From a virus: a DNA stretch of 20,260 bases. Numbering within the stretch: position 1 is the stretch's first letter; every line of letters starts with the position of its first letter. The notes below the pieces were generated by a model. That model did no database searches and was not told the origin of the DNA. It saw only the letters and a program-made list of their open reading frames with translations. The position numbers were made by a program, and so were the translations under genes. Shown here piece after piece: positions 6,739-13,631 of this stretch. The stretch is taken from IMG/VR virus record IMGVR_UViG_3300046028_002034, positions 1 to 20,260 of that record; one strand, 5' to 3'.

Positions 6739-8286
6739 ATGACCGACAATGTAATCCTGCCGGGTACTGGCGAGAGCATCGCAACCGACGATATCGCCGG
6801 GGCGCAATATCAGCGCATGAAGGTGTCGGACGGCCTTGCCGACTCGACCACGCATATGCGCGTTCGGACGAGCCACCCGTTGTTTGGTGACGGTGGCGCG
6901 GTGGTGCGTCAGGCTCCTGCCGACATCTGGTCGGTCGGCTTCGCGGATACCGGGTCAAGCCTGCTTGCGTCCGAGTTCACGCAGCGCCGCCTCGGTACGG
7001 GCATGGGTGTCACACAGGGGTCGAGCAACCTGCTCGTCACGACCGGCACGACGGCGAACAGCGAGTTCCTCGCCCGCTCCACGACCTCGTTCCGTGGGTC
7101 GCTGACGGCGCGGCACAAGACGATTCTCTCGCAGCGTATCGCCAATAACAACTTCGTGGCGATGCTTGCCGACAGAATTGGCGAGGGCTTGTCCTGCACC
7201 ATCAACAGCGCGACCAGTATTACCGTCACCAAGACCGCTCATGGATACACCGCAAACAATGTCGGGCAGTTCATGTTCGTCGGCGCAATCAGCGGCGCGA
7301 ACGGTGTGCCGGGGCGCTACGCGATTGCGTCGATCCCGAGCGTAGACACCATCAACTTCACGGTGGCGGGCTGGCCTGCGTCCGGCTCTTGCACGGTTGA
7401 TTTGTTCGGCTGGAACTACATCCGCACGCTCTACAGCGGCACGACGGCAACGAACGCTGCCGTGGACTCGCAGCGGCGCGGATGGAACAGCGGCGACACG
7501 ACGGCAACCATCAATACGACCGCCTCGCCGGGTCATGTGATGCAGGTCTACGCGGACGGTCGGAACATAAATTGGGCCGATACCCTTGTCGCGTCCGGCA
7601 CCGCGCCGACCGTCACGACCCGCGCCTCGCGCATCGAAAACATCGTTGACGATGATATTGAGTTGTATTTTTACCTCTGGTCGTTCAACGGCTCAACGGC
7701 TCCCGCCTCCACGACCACTTGGACGGTCGGCTTTGTGGCGGTCGAGGACAACTGTAATGTGCCGACTTACCTCGCGGGCGTGCGTCCGCTCGGTACGCAG
7801 GCGGCGTTGCCCGTTACTTTCCCGTCGGCGCAGGCCGTCACGATTTCCTCGGGTACGGTCACGACCGTCAGCACGGTCACCACGCTCTCGGCTATCTCCG
7901 CAGGCGCAAACCTTATCGCGGATGTGGGCCAGCAGTACCGCGCCAACGCCACGGGCGCAGCGTCCGGCACTCACCTTGTCTCCGCCGCCACGACGAATGC
8001 GACGATTGTCAAAGGATCGCCCGGTCGCGTGATTGGCTGGTCGCTGGCGAACACGAACGCGGCATGGCGATACGTCAAATTGCACAATCAGACGACGACG
8101 CCCACGGCTGGTACTGGCGTTGTGCGAACGATTGCAATCCCGCCCAACAACGTCAACACATTCAGCATCGAAGGCGGCATTGCATTCGCCACGGGCATCG
8201 GGCTGACCACGGTCACGGGCGCGGCTGATGCGGACAGCACGGCGGTGGGCGTTAGCGACATTGTGGGCGATGTCTTTTTCGCGTAA
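6739..8286 (+). CDS. Large putative virion (fibre or decoration) protein, 515 aa
   Basis: A Thr/Ser/Gly/Ala-rich, probably all-beta protein. Its N-terminus (PGTGESIATDDIAGAQYQRM, then KVSDG) contains an ATDDI-x-AQYQR motif that I recall at the start of many phage virion proteins. The middle contains a short segment like the Ig/SH3-type repeats of phage fibres (SATSITVTKTAHGYTANNVG). The C-terminal domain from about residue 410 (PGRVIGWSLANTNAAWRYVK, then LHNQTT; ending ADSTAVGVSDIVGDVFFA) resembles a carboxy-terminal beta domain shared by several phage surface proteins. The exact role is not determined. Location between portal and scaffold genes is unusual for a fibre, so a head-surface protein is also possible. 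The ribosome binding site is weak and the ATG is five bases after the previous stop. Confidence 0.65.
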   Translation: MTDNVILPGTGESIATDDIAGAQYQRMKVSDGLADSTTHMRVRTSHPLFGDGGAVVRQAPADIWSVGFADTGSSLLASEFTQRRLGTGMGVTQGSSNLLVTTGTTANSEFLARSTTSFRGSLTARHKTILSQRIANNNFVAMLADRIGEGLSCTINSATSITVTKTAHGYTANNVGQFMFVGAISGANGVPGRYAIASIPSVDTINFTVAGWPASGSCTVDLFGWNYIRTLYSGTTATNAAVDSQRRGWNSGDTTATINTTASPGHVMQVYADGRNINWADTLVASGTAPTVTTRASRIENIVDDDIELYFYLWSFNGSTAPASTTTWTVGFVAVEDNCNVPTYLAGVRPLGTQAALPVTFPSAQAVTISSGTVTTVSTVTTLSAISAGANLIADVGQQYRANATGAASGTHLVSAATTNATIVKGSPGRVIGWSLANTNAAWRYVKLHNQTTTPTAGTGVVRTIAIPPNNVNTFSIEGGIAFATGIGLTTVTGAADADSTAVGVSDIVGDVFFA

Positions 8287-8288
8287 GC

Positions 8289-8465
8289 ATGAAAGTGTTG
8301 ATCGCGCTCGACACCGCGTTGTATGGCGAAGTGCTGCAAGCCGGACAGTTGGCCATCGTGTCCGATGCTGACGGCGCTGCGCTGATTGCGCTCGGTGTAG
8401 CGGTTGCCTTGACGGAGGACGCGCGCGGCGGTTTTGCCGTGCCGATGCAGACGGAGGCCGAGTGA
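8289..8465 (+). CDS. Small phage protein, 58 aa
   Basis: A short gene, MKVLIALDTALYGEVLQAGQ, then LAIVSDADGAALIALGVAVA. It starts two bases after the previous stop and overlaps the next gene by four bases (GTGA). The layout, a beta hairpin (VLIALDTALYGEVLQAGQL) then a helix (SDADGAALIALG) then a variable tail, is one I recall from small proteins in head-tail clusters of many tailed phages, where VSDADAxxLIxxG recurs. Function is unknown; a small structural or connector role is likely. The C-terminal codons contain the GGAGG that should serve the next gene. Confidence 0.65.
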   Translation: MKVLIALDTALYGEVLQAGQLAIVSDADGAALIALGVAVALTEDARGGFAVPMQTEAE

Positions 8466-8860
8466 GCCTTTTACTGCTGTTCAACCAACCTGCGGCGGGG
8501 TCATACACCCTCACGGCTGACGGCGGCACGTACTCGTACAGCGGCAACAACGCCACGCTGACCTACACGCCCGCCGGGGCGTTTGTCCTCTCGGCTGACG
8601 GCGGTGCGTACTCGTACAGCGGGAATGACGCCAACCTGGGGTTCAACCGGGTCTTGGCGGCGGACGGCGGCACTTACAGCTACTCGGGCAACAACGCCAA
8701 CCTGCGCGCAAACAGAGTCCTTTTGGCTGACGGCGGGACGTACTCATATGTCGGCAACAACGCCGACTTGCTATATTCGGGCGGCCCCCCTCCCCCGCCG
8801 GTAGGGGTTGACATATACTTCATCGAGTTGCGTTCCTTCACAGAACGCAGGAGAATCTGA
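8462..8860 (+). CDS. Four-repeat beta protein with Pro-rich linker, 132 aa
   Basis: The GTG start has GGAGG four bases upstream. After a hydrophobic start (MSLLLLFNQPAAGSY) come four copies of a unit reading ADGGTYSYSGNNAxL, at residues 19-33, 45-59, 67-81 and 89-103. The last three begin 22 residues apart and the first gap is 26. Comparable GSYxLTGxxAxL units occur, as I recall, in surface proteins of other phages. The repeats would form regular beta strands with exposed Tyr and Asn, suitable for sugar or protein contacts. They are followed by GGPPPPPVG and a short charged tail unlike the rest (VDIYFIELRSFTERRRI). The DNA for PPPPP contains C6-T-C5, a place where length changes could arise, so the tail may be a recently shifted frame. 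Confidence 0.7.
   Translation: MSLLLLFNQPAAGSYTLTADGGTYSYSGNNATLTYTPAGAFVLSADGGAYSYSGNDANLGFNRVLAADGGTYSYSGNNANLRANRVLLADGGTYSYVGNNADLLYSGGPPPPPVGVDIYFIELRSFTERRRI
8829..8849 (+). promoter_or_regulatory. Hairpin abutting the ribosome binding site of the 101-aa gene
   Basis: TGCGTTC (8829-8835) pairs with GAACGCA (8843-8849). The last A is the first base of AGGAG (8849-8853), which serves the ATG at 8863. The hairpin lies in the final codons of the preceding gene. It could tune translation by keeping the site exposed or partly blocked. The pairing is seen; the role is inferred. Confidence 0.35.
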
Positions 8861-8862
8861 CT

Positions 8863-9168
8863 ATGGCCATCAATCTCAAAGCGATTACTTCCTGCATCGG
8901 TTACCAGCAGATCACTTCGCTGTCTGCGTCCGCTGCGCTGACCGTTCCGACCCAAGATGCCAACGGGCTGTCGGTCAAACCGACGCTTGCCATCATCACG
9001 CCGGAAGGCGCCGGCGTCCGTTGGCGCGATGACGGCGTAGCGCCTACCGCAACAATCGGGATGCCGCTGGCTTCTGGTGTGACTTTGCAGTATGACGGCG
9101 ATCTCTCGCGGATTCGCTTCATCCAGCAGACCGCCAGCGCCACCCTCAACGTCAGCTACTACGCATAA
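8863..9168 (+). CDS. Putative virion protein, 101 aa
   Basis: The ATG is two bases after the previous stop, with AGGAG nine bases upstream. The sequence runs MAINLKAITSCIGYQQITSL, then SVKPTLAIITPEGAGVRWRD, then GVTLQYDGDLSRIRFIQQTA and ends LNVSYYA. It looks like a compact beta protein. The ending DLSxIRFIxQTAxAxLNVSYYA is, from memory, a conserved signature of small hypothetical proteins in the structural clusters of tailed phages. The predicted fold would suit a small capsid or fibre-associated decoration protein (VRWRDDGVAPTATIGMPL forms the central strands). No enzymatic motif is recognised. Confidence 0.65.
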   Translation: MAINLKAITSCIGYQQITSLSASAALTVPTQDANGLSVKPTLAIITPEGAGVRWRDDGVAPTATIGMPLASGVTLQYDGDLSRIRFIQQTASATLNVSYYA

Positions 9169-9177
9169 GGGTGCATC

Positions 9178-9669
9178 ATGCCTAACATGGCCAACGATAC
9201 CGCCGCTTTTGACCCGGTGGACTACTACACCAAGCAGCTTCCGCTGGACTTGGCGCGCTTGACCGAACTGCGCGACGAGTTGCGCAAGCGCCAGGGCGCA
9301 ATCACCGCCGTTGATGATGCGCTGAAAGACCGTGAGGCGGCGGCGGCGGCGCTTGCCGAAGCCAAGGAGCAGGCGGCCAAATTGGTCGCTGACGCCAAGG
9401 CAGCGGATGCCAAGAGCAAGGCAAAGGCCGCTGAACTGGACGCGCGCGCGAAGGAGCTTGACCGTACCGAGGCAGATGCCCGTGCGGGGCTTGTTTCACG
9501 TGAAACCGCGGCTGCCGGCCGAGAGCGCGATGTCGCTGCCCGAGAGTCCGCCGCCGCCGCCAAGGAACAGGCGCTTGCCAACGCTGCTGCCAAGCTGGAC
9601 GCCGAGCGCATCGCCTTTAACGCCAAGGTCGCGTCCTTCCAGGACATGGCCGCGCGGATGAAGGCTTGA
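9178..9669 (+). CDS. Ala/Lys/Glu-rich coiled-coil protein, 163 aa
   Basis: After a short globular start (DPVDYYTKQLPLDLARLTEL) nearly the whole protein is a charged helix rich in Ala, Lys, Glu and Asp (AEAKEQAAKLVADAKAADAK; then LDARAKELDRTEADARAG), ending in VASFQDMAARMK. Such coiled-coil proteins upstream of the scaffold are common in this type of phage as I recall; a role in head assembly next to the scaffold is a reasonable guess but unproven. A second ATG lies nine bases downstream. The codons for VSRET form an exact GTTTCACGTGAAAC palindrome (see the parS-like site). The stop codon overlaps the -35 box of the promoter for the scaffold gene. Confidence 0.7.
   Translation: MPNMANDTAAFDPVDYYTKQLPLDLARLTELRDELRKRQGAITAVDDALKDREAAAAALAEAKEQAAKLVADAKAADAKSKAKAAELDARAKELDRTEADARAGLVSRETAAAGRERDVAARESAAAAKEQALANAAAKLDAERIAFNAKVASFQDMAARMKA
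9492..9507. promoter_or_regulatory. parS-like site (ParB-binding sequence)
   Basis: TGTTTCACGTGAAACC matches 15 of 16 bases of the well-known bacterial parS consensus (TGTTnCACGTGAAACA). Its inner 14 bases, GTTTCACGTGAAAC, form a perfect palindrome. parS is bound by the chromosomal partition protein ParB (Spo0J), a CTP-dependent clamp that spreads along neighbouring DNA. It lies inside the coiled-coil gene about 160 bases before the scaffold promoter. I noticed no second copy and no parA/parB gene in the window. The match is seen directly; ParB binding is inferred. Confidence 0.6.
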
Positions 9670-9693
9670 CACTTTTTCGCCACAGCGTATGCT
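9666..9693 (+). promoter_or_regulatory. Sigma70-type promoter for scaffold and coat genes
   Basis: TTGACA (9666-9671, perfect -35) and TATGCT (9688-9693, four of six for -10) are 16 bases apart. They sit in the only larger gap of this block, with transcription expected to begin near 9700, about 40 bases before the scaffold ATG at 9740. Nothing comparable was noticed elsewhere in the structural cluster, so it may boost scaffold and coat expression over the genes upstream. Confidence 0.65.
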
Positions 9694-9739
9694 GTAACCC
9701 GTACTGGCCCGGTTGACCAGGGATTCGCAAGGATCACGC

Positions 9740-10516
9740 ATGTCCGAAAATGAAGCTGTAGCGGGGGAAGTTCCCGCGCTGGAACCGGAAGTCACGGCGA
9801 CCCCGGAACCCGAAGTTGCTGCCCCCGAGGCGGCAAAGCCGGAAGAAACGCCTACCTCCAAGACCTTTACCCAAGAGGAACTGGACGCGGCGGTAGGTAA
9901 GAGGCTTGCGCGTGAACGGCGCAAGTGGGAACGCGAACAGGCGGTGAAGGCACCCGAGGCTCCCCGAGCCGACGCGCCGTTGCCGCCCAAGGACGAGGAT
10001 CCCGAGGCGTATGCGGAGGCTCTGGCCGAACGCAAAGCCGCGGAACTTCTCGCCCAACGCGAGGCTGAACGCGAGCGCCTTGACCGGCTTTCGGCGTATC
10101 AGGAGCGTGAGGAATCGGCGCGGGACAAGTACGACGACTTTGAACGAGTCGCCTACAACCCCTCGCTGCGAATCACGACCGTGATGGCCGAGACGATTCA
10201 AGCGTCCGATGTCGGCCCCGATGTGGCCTACTACCTTGGGTCTAACCCCCAGGAAGCAGACCGTATCTCCCGCTTGGCCCCGTTTCTGCAAGCCAAAGAG
10301 ATTGGGCGAATCGAAGCGAAGTTGGCTGACAACCCCGCTCCGGTTCGCAAGACGACAAGTGCGCCACCCCCCATCAAGCCGGTAACGGCTAGGGCGGCAG
10401 GTGCGCCGGCGAGAGACACGACCGACCCTCGTTCCATCAAGGACATGAGTACATCGGAGTGGATTGAAGCCGAGCGCCTGCGGCAGCAGAAGATGTGGGA
10501 AGCGCGTAACCGCTAA
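9740..10516 (+). CDS. Head scaffolding protein, 258 aa
   Basis: The scaffold guides coat assembly into procapsids and leaves before DNA is packaged. The gene lies directly before the coat gene, as in P22 (gp8 then gp5). The N-terminal 45 residues are Glu/Pro/Ala-rich and acidic (EVTATPEPEVAAPEAAKPEE), followed by FTQEELDAAVGKRLARERRK, a motif typical of phage scaffolds, then a long charged helix (LAERKAAELLAQREAERERL). The C-terminus, DPRSIKDMSTSEWIEAERLR, then QQKMWEARNR, is a basic helical tail of the kind that binds coat protein. The ATG at 9740 has AAGGA six bases upstream; an in-frame TTG at 9713 is less likely. A promoter lies just upstream. Confidence 0.85.
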   Translation: MSENEAVAGEVPALEPEVTATPEPEVAAPEAAKPEETPTSKTFTQEELDAAVGKRLARERRKWEREQAVKAPEAPRADAPLPPKDEDPEAYAEALAERKAAELLAQREAERERLDRLSAYQEREESARDKYDDFERVAYNPSLRITTVMAETIQASDVGPDVAYYLGSNPQEADRISRLAPFLQAKEIGRIEAKLADNPAPVRKTTSAPPPIKPVTARAAGAPARDTTDPRSIKDMSTSEWIEAERLRQQKMWEARNR

Positions 10517-10536
10517 CCCTTTTTTCGGAGACATCC

Positions 10537-11742
10537 GTGGCCAATTCACTTCTTACAATCGACATGATCACCCGCAAGGCTCTTGAGATCCTTGAGAACA
10601 ACCTGGTGATCACCCGCAACGTCAACCGCCAGTACGACGACTCGTTTGCCGTCGAAGGCGCCAAGATCGGCTCGACCCTGCGCATCCGTCTCCCGGATCG
10701 TGCGCTGGTGACGGACGGTGCTGCCCTCCAGGTGCAGTCCGACAACGAGCAGTTCACCTCGCTCACCGTGTCCAGCCAGAAGCACGTCGGCGTGAACTTC
10801 ACGTCCGCCGAACTTGCGCTGTCGTTGGACGACTTCGCGGAGCGCGTCCTCAAGCCGCGTATCTCGCAGCTTGCGTCGAGCGTGGACGCCGATGTGGCGA
10901 ACGCCTACAACGGCATCTACCAGTCGGTCGGCACCCCCGGCACTACGCCGGCGACCTCGCTGGTTCTGCTCCAGGCCAACCAGAAGCTCAACGAGGCCGC
11001 TGCGCCGATGTCGCCGCGCTACCTCACGGTCAACCCGGCTGCCAACGCCGGACTGGTCGAGGGCATGAAGGGTCTGTTCAACCCCGTCAGCACCGTGAGC
11101 AAGCAGTTCAAGGGCGGCATGATGGGCGAGGGCATCCTCGGCTTTGACGAGATTGGCATGTCGCAGTCCATCAAGCAGTTCACCACCGGCTCCCGCTCGG
11201 GCAGCATCACGGTGAACGGCACGGTGTCGGCTCAGGGCGCGACCACCATTTCGTTCAACGGTACGACCGCTCAGACGCTTGCGGTGGGCGATGTGTTTAC
11301 CATCGCCAACGTGTTTGCGGTCAACCCGCAGACCCGCGAATCGACCGGTTCGCTCCAGCAGTTCGTCGTGACCGAAGCCAACACGGCTGCGGCCAGCGCG
11401 TTCACGAACGTGAAGATCAGCCCGGCGATCTACACCTCGTCGCACGCTCTCGCCACCGTGGACTCGTTCCCGCAGAACAGCGCCGTCGTGACCTTCGTTG
11501 GTGCCGCCAGCACCAGCTACCCGCAGAACCTCGCGTACCACAAGGACGCGATTTCGTTCGCCACCGCCGACCTCCTGCTCCCGCAGGGCGTTGACATGGC
11601 CTCGCGGCAGGTTCACAACGGCATCAGCCTGCGTATCGTGCGCCAGTACGACATCAACAACGACCGGATGCCTTGCCGCATCGACGTGCTGTACGGTTAC
11701 GGAGTCATCCGTCCGCAGCTCGCCGCTCGCGTCTGGGGCTAA
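10537..11742 (+). CDS. Major capsid (coat) protein, P22 gp5-like, 401 aa
   Basis: This forms the icosahedral shell. It starts with GTG, with CGGAG six bases upstream, 20 bases after the scaffold stop. The N-terminus (MANSLLTIDMITRKALEILE, then NNLVITRNVNRQYD) and the strand-rich segment GAKIGSTLRIRLPDRA are typical of P22-type coats with the HK97 fold. Residues about 217-330 (from GSRSGSITVNGTV through VGDVFTIANVFAVNPQT to FVGAASTSYPQNLAYH) correspond to the insertion domain, the extra beta-barrel of this lineage that aids folding. The C-terminal part (GVDMASRQVHNGISLRIVRQ, then YDINNDRMPCRIDVLYG) returns to the core fold. It is about 30 residues shorter than P22 coat (430). Confidence 0.9.
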   Translation: MANSLLTIDMITRKALEILENNLVITRNVNRQYDDSFAVEGAKIGSTLRIRLPDRALVTDGAALQVQSDNEQFTSLTVSSQKHVGVNFTSAELALSLDDFAERVLKPRISQLASSVDADVANAYNGIYQSVGTPGTTPATSLVLLQANQKLNEAAAPMSPRYLTVNPAANAGLVEGMKGLFNPVSTVSKQFKGGMMGEGILGFDEIGMSQSIKQFTTGSRSGSITVNGTVSAQGATTISFNGTTAQTLAVGDVFTIANVFAVNPQTRESTGSLQQFVVTEANTAAASAFTNVKISPAIYTSSHALATVDSFPQNSAVVTFVGAASTSYPQNLAYHKDAISFATADLLLPQGVDMASRQVHNGISLRIVRQYDINNDRMPCRIDVLYGYGVIRPQLAARVWG

Positions 11743-11772
11743 TTCACCACCCTTTCCAGGAGATTTTCAATC

Positions 11773-12171
11773 ATGCCTATCGCAAACGGAACTGGTGGCT
11801 ACCAGATCGGTAACGGCAACTTTGACGAAGTGCAGTTTTCGCCGCAGGCGGCTCCCGTCGCCTACACCGGCACGACTGTCACCCTTGTGTCAAGCGATCT
11901 CGTCAACGGCCTCATCACGTCTACCAACGCTTCGGCGGTCGGCTTTACGCTGCCCACCGCTGCGCTCATGGACGCGGCGGAGCCGAACATGGGCGCCAAC
12001 TCGGCGTTTGAGTTCGTCATCGTCAACCTGGGTTCGGCCTCGGGTGCGGTGACGCTCAACGGCGGCACGGGCTTCTCGGTTGTGGGTTCGGCCACGGTTG
12101 CCATCAGCACTTCGGGGCGCTACCGCGCTCGCAAGGTGTCGGATGGTTCGTGGGTCGCCTACCGCGTGTAA
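11773..12171 (+). CDS. Putative head decoration protein, 132 aa
   Basis: It follows the coat gene by 30 bases and has AGGAG ten bases before the ATG. The sequence begins MPIANGTGGYQIGNGNFDEV and then forms a Gly/Thr/Ser-rich beta protein (NGLITSTNASAVGFTLPTAA; NSAFEFVIVNLGSASGAVTL) ending SGRYRARKVSDGSWVAYRV. From memory this is a common companion of coat genes in tailed phages and is found in virions. Position after the coat and a strong ribosome binding site suggest high expression, consistent with a decoration protein on the capsid surface. A strong hairpin follows its stop. Confidence 0.7.
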   Translation: MPIANGTGGYQIGNGNFDEVQFSPQAAPVAYTGTTVTLVSSDLVNGLITSTNASAVGFTLPTAALMDAAEPNMGANSAFEFVIVNLGSASGAVTLNGGTGFSVVGSATVAISTSGRYRARKVSDGSWVAYRV

Positions 12172-12177
12172 TGGCTT

Positions 12178-12210
12178 GCGGCCCCTGCGTCTGACCGACG
12201 CGGGGGCCGC
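12178..12210 (+). terminator. Strong hairpin after the coat operon, probable (partial) terminator
   Basis: GCGGCCCCTGCGTC (12178-12191) pairs with GACGCGGGGGCCGC (12197-12210) over 14 positions, with one G-U pair and a 5-base loop. It lies seven bases after the stop of the 132-aa gene. It is followed by TCCTTAT rather than a clean T-run, and the next ribosome binding site begins nine bases later, so it may only reduce read-through or protect the coat mRNA 3' end. Confidence 0.6.
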
Positions 12211-12230
12211 TCCTTATCAGGAGAACTTCG

Positions 12231-12731
12231 ATGCCCAATTCCAAGCCCATCGGCGTTGCTTACGCCGACCCGGCTCTTGAGTCCGGCACCACGCTGTCCG
12301 CTGCTGCGCTGGCCGAAAACGGCCTGTTCACCGGCGAGAACGAGCAGGTGCTTGGCGGTACCATCGCCACCACGGGCAACAGCGACACGTTCATTGTCGC
12401 CCCGGTGTCGGGCGTGCTGTCGTCGGTGCTGTTCTCGGCCACGGATGCGTTGGCTGCGAACAACACGAACTACATCACGTTCAGCATCACCAATCTCGGC
12501 CAGGCCGGCGCGGGATCTACGGCCATGCTCGCCGCTACGGCGGTGAACACGACGCAGGTCACGGGCGGTTCGGGTATCTCGGCCAATACGCGCCGCGACC
12601 TGACCCTTGCGGCGGCGGCGAACCTGGTGGTTGCGCGAGGCGACCGTCTCCGCATCCGCGCTGCTGCGACGGGTACGCTGGCGAACACCGTGACCTCCCC
12701 GGTGTACGCCTTCTCCTTCGCTCCGGCGTAA
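12231..12731 (+). CDS. Putative virion protein, 166 aa
   Basis: AGGAG lies seven bases before the ATG at 12231. The protein is Ala/Thr/Gly-rich with few charged residues (MPNSKPIGVAYADPALESGT; then TLSAAALAENGLFTGENEQV; then TNYITFSITNLGQAGAGSTA) and has a probable beta-sandwich ending (GDRLRIRAAATGTLANTVTS). The composition and place between coat and tail adaptor suggest a second head decoration or minor capsid protein. I do not recognise a named family. It ends in TAATG, sharing one base with the next gene. Confidence 0.65.
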   Translation: MPNSKPIGVAYADPALESGTTLSAAALAENGLFTGENEQVLGGTIATTGNSDTFIVAPVSGVLSSVLFSATDALAANNTNYITFSITNLGQAGAGSTAMLAATAVNTTQVTGGSGISANTRRDLTLAAAANLVVARGDRLRIRAAATGTLANTVTSPVYAFSFAPA

Positions 12732-12916
12732 TGCACTTCTACCTGCGCCACCCGCGGCACGGCAACAAGGTGGCCATTTCCGAAATGGAAATGGCCGCCG
12801 ACTTGCGTAACGGGTGGTTGCAGTACGACCCGCAGGAGCCGCCTGCGCCTGTGCAGGACGGCGAACCGATGAACACCCTTGAGGTCAAACGGCGCCGCCG
12901 AACGACCGAGGAATAG
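12731..12916 (+). CDS. Small head/neck-cluster protein, 61 aa
   Basis: The ATG shares its A with the stop of the gene before. MHFYLRHPRHGNKVAISEME begins a small protein with a basic N-terminus, an acidic helix (AISEMEMAADLRNGWLQYD), a Pro-rich stretch (PQEPPAPVQ) and a basic tail (LEVKRRRRTTEE). From memory, proteins starting MHxYLxHPxHGxKVA with a basic end are a frequent short gene just before gp4-like adaptors in P22-like and other phages. The arginine tail could contact DNA. The role is unknown. Its final codons carry the GAGGA for the next gene. Confidence 0.7.
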   Translation: MHFYLRHPRHGNKVAISEMEMAADLRNGWLQYDPQEPPAPVQDGEPMNTLEVKRRRRTTEE

Positions 12917-12919
12917 CGC

Positions 12920-13630
12920 ATGGCGACGGCAGGCGATCAGATTACTCGGGCGCTGCGCCTGCTTGGCGTGCTGGCGGAAAGCGAAACGCCCTCCGCTGCG
13001 ATGGCGCAAGACGCCCTCGCGGCGTTCGATCAGATGGTGGACAGTTGGAACACGGAGCGTCTGGCCGTGTTCTCTACCCTTGACCAGACCCACACGTGGC
13101 CGGTCAACGAGCGCGTGCAGACCTTCGGCCCGACCGGCGACATCGTAGCCGACCGTCCGGTGCTGATTGACGATGCCACCTACTTCCGCGACCCGACCAC
13201 GAATGTCTCGTATGGCATCAAGCTGCTGAACGAGTTGCAGTACAACAACATCGCGGTCAAGACGGTCACTAGCACCTTCCCGCAGGTCATGTGGGTCAAC
13301 ATGACCTACCCGGACGTGACGATTCACGTCTACCCGGTGCCGTCGCGCGCTCTGGAGTTCCACTTCATTTCGGTCAAGCCGCTGACGCAGCCGGCTACGC
13401 TTACGACCGAGTTGGCGTTCCCTCCTGGCTATCTGCGAGCGTTCACCTACAACTTGGCGATGGAGCTTGCGCCGGAGTTCGGCGTGGAGCCGACGCCGCA
13501 GGTGCAGCGGATCGCTATGGCGAGCAAGCGCGACATCAAGCGCATCAACGCGCCGAAGGACATCATGGCGATGCCGTACAGCCTCATGGCGCGGCGCAAC
13601 CGCTTCAACATCTTTGCCGGAAACTACTGA
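12920..13630 (+). CDS. P22 gp4-like head-tail adaptor (tail accessory factor), 236 aa
   Basis: gp4 binds below the portal and starts tail assembly, and in P22 helps retain packaged DNA. GAGGA is seven bases before the ATG. The N-terminal helical part (GDQITRALRLLGVLAESETP; then AMAQDALAAFDQMVDSWNTE) is the typical pattern of this family: a helix, a short acidic turn, then a conserved MVDSWNTERLAVF helix. The rest (DDATYFRDPTTNVSYGIKLL; later FPPGYLRAFTYNLAMELAPE) also fits. It is longer than P22 gp4 (166 aa), like many relatives outside enteric hosts. P22 gp4 has reported muramidase activity; I cannot see whether this protein shares it. Confidence 0.85.
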   Translation: MATAGDQITRALRLLGVLAESETPSAAMAQDALAAFDQMVDSWNTERLAVFSTLDQTHTWPVNERVQTFGPTGDIVADRPVLIDDATYFRDPTTNVSYGIKLLNELQYNNIAVKTVTSTFPQVMWVNMTYPDVTIHVYPVPSRALEFHFISVKPLTQPATLTTELAFPPGYLRAFTYNLAMELAPEFGVEPTPQVQRIAMASKRDIKRINAPKDIMAMPYSLMARRNRFNIFAGNY

Positions 13631-13631
13631 C

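Noticed and set aside
8808-8819. TTGACATATACT as a promoter
   Set aside because: TTGACA has no -10 box 16-18 bases downstream, and TATACT has no -35 box at the right distance; the two hexamers are adjacent and cannot work together.
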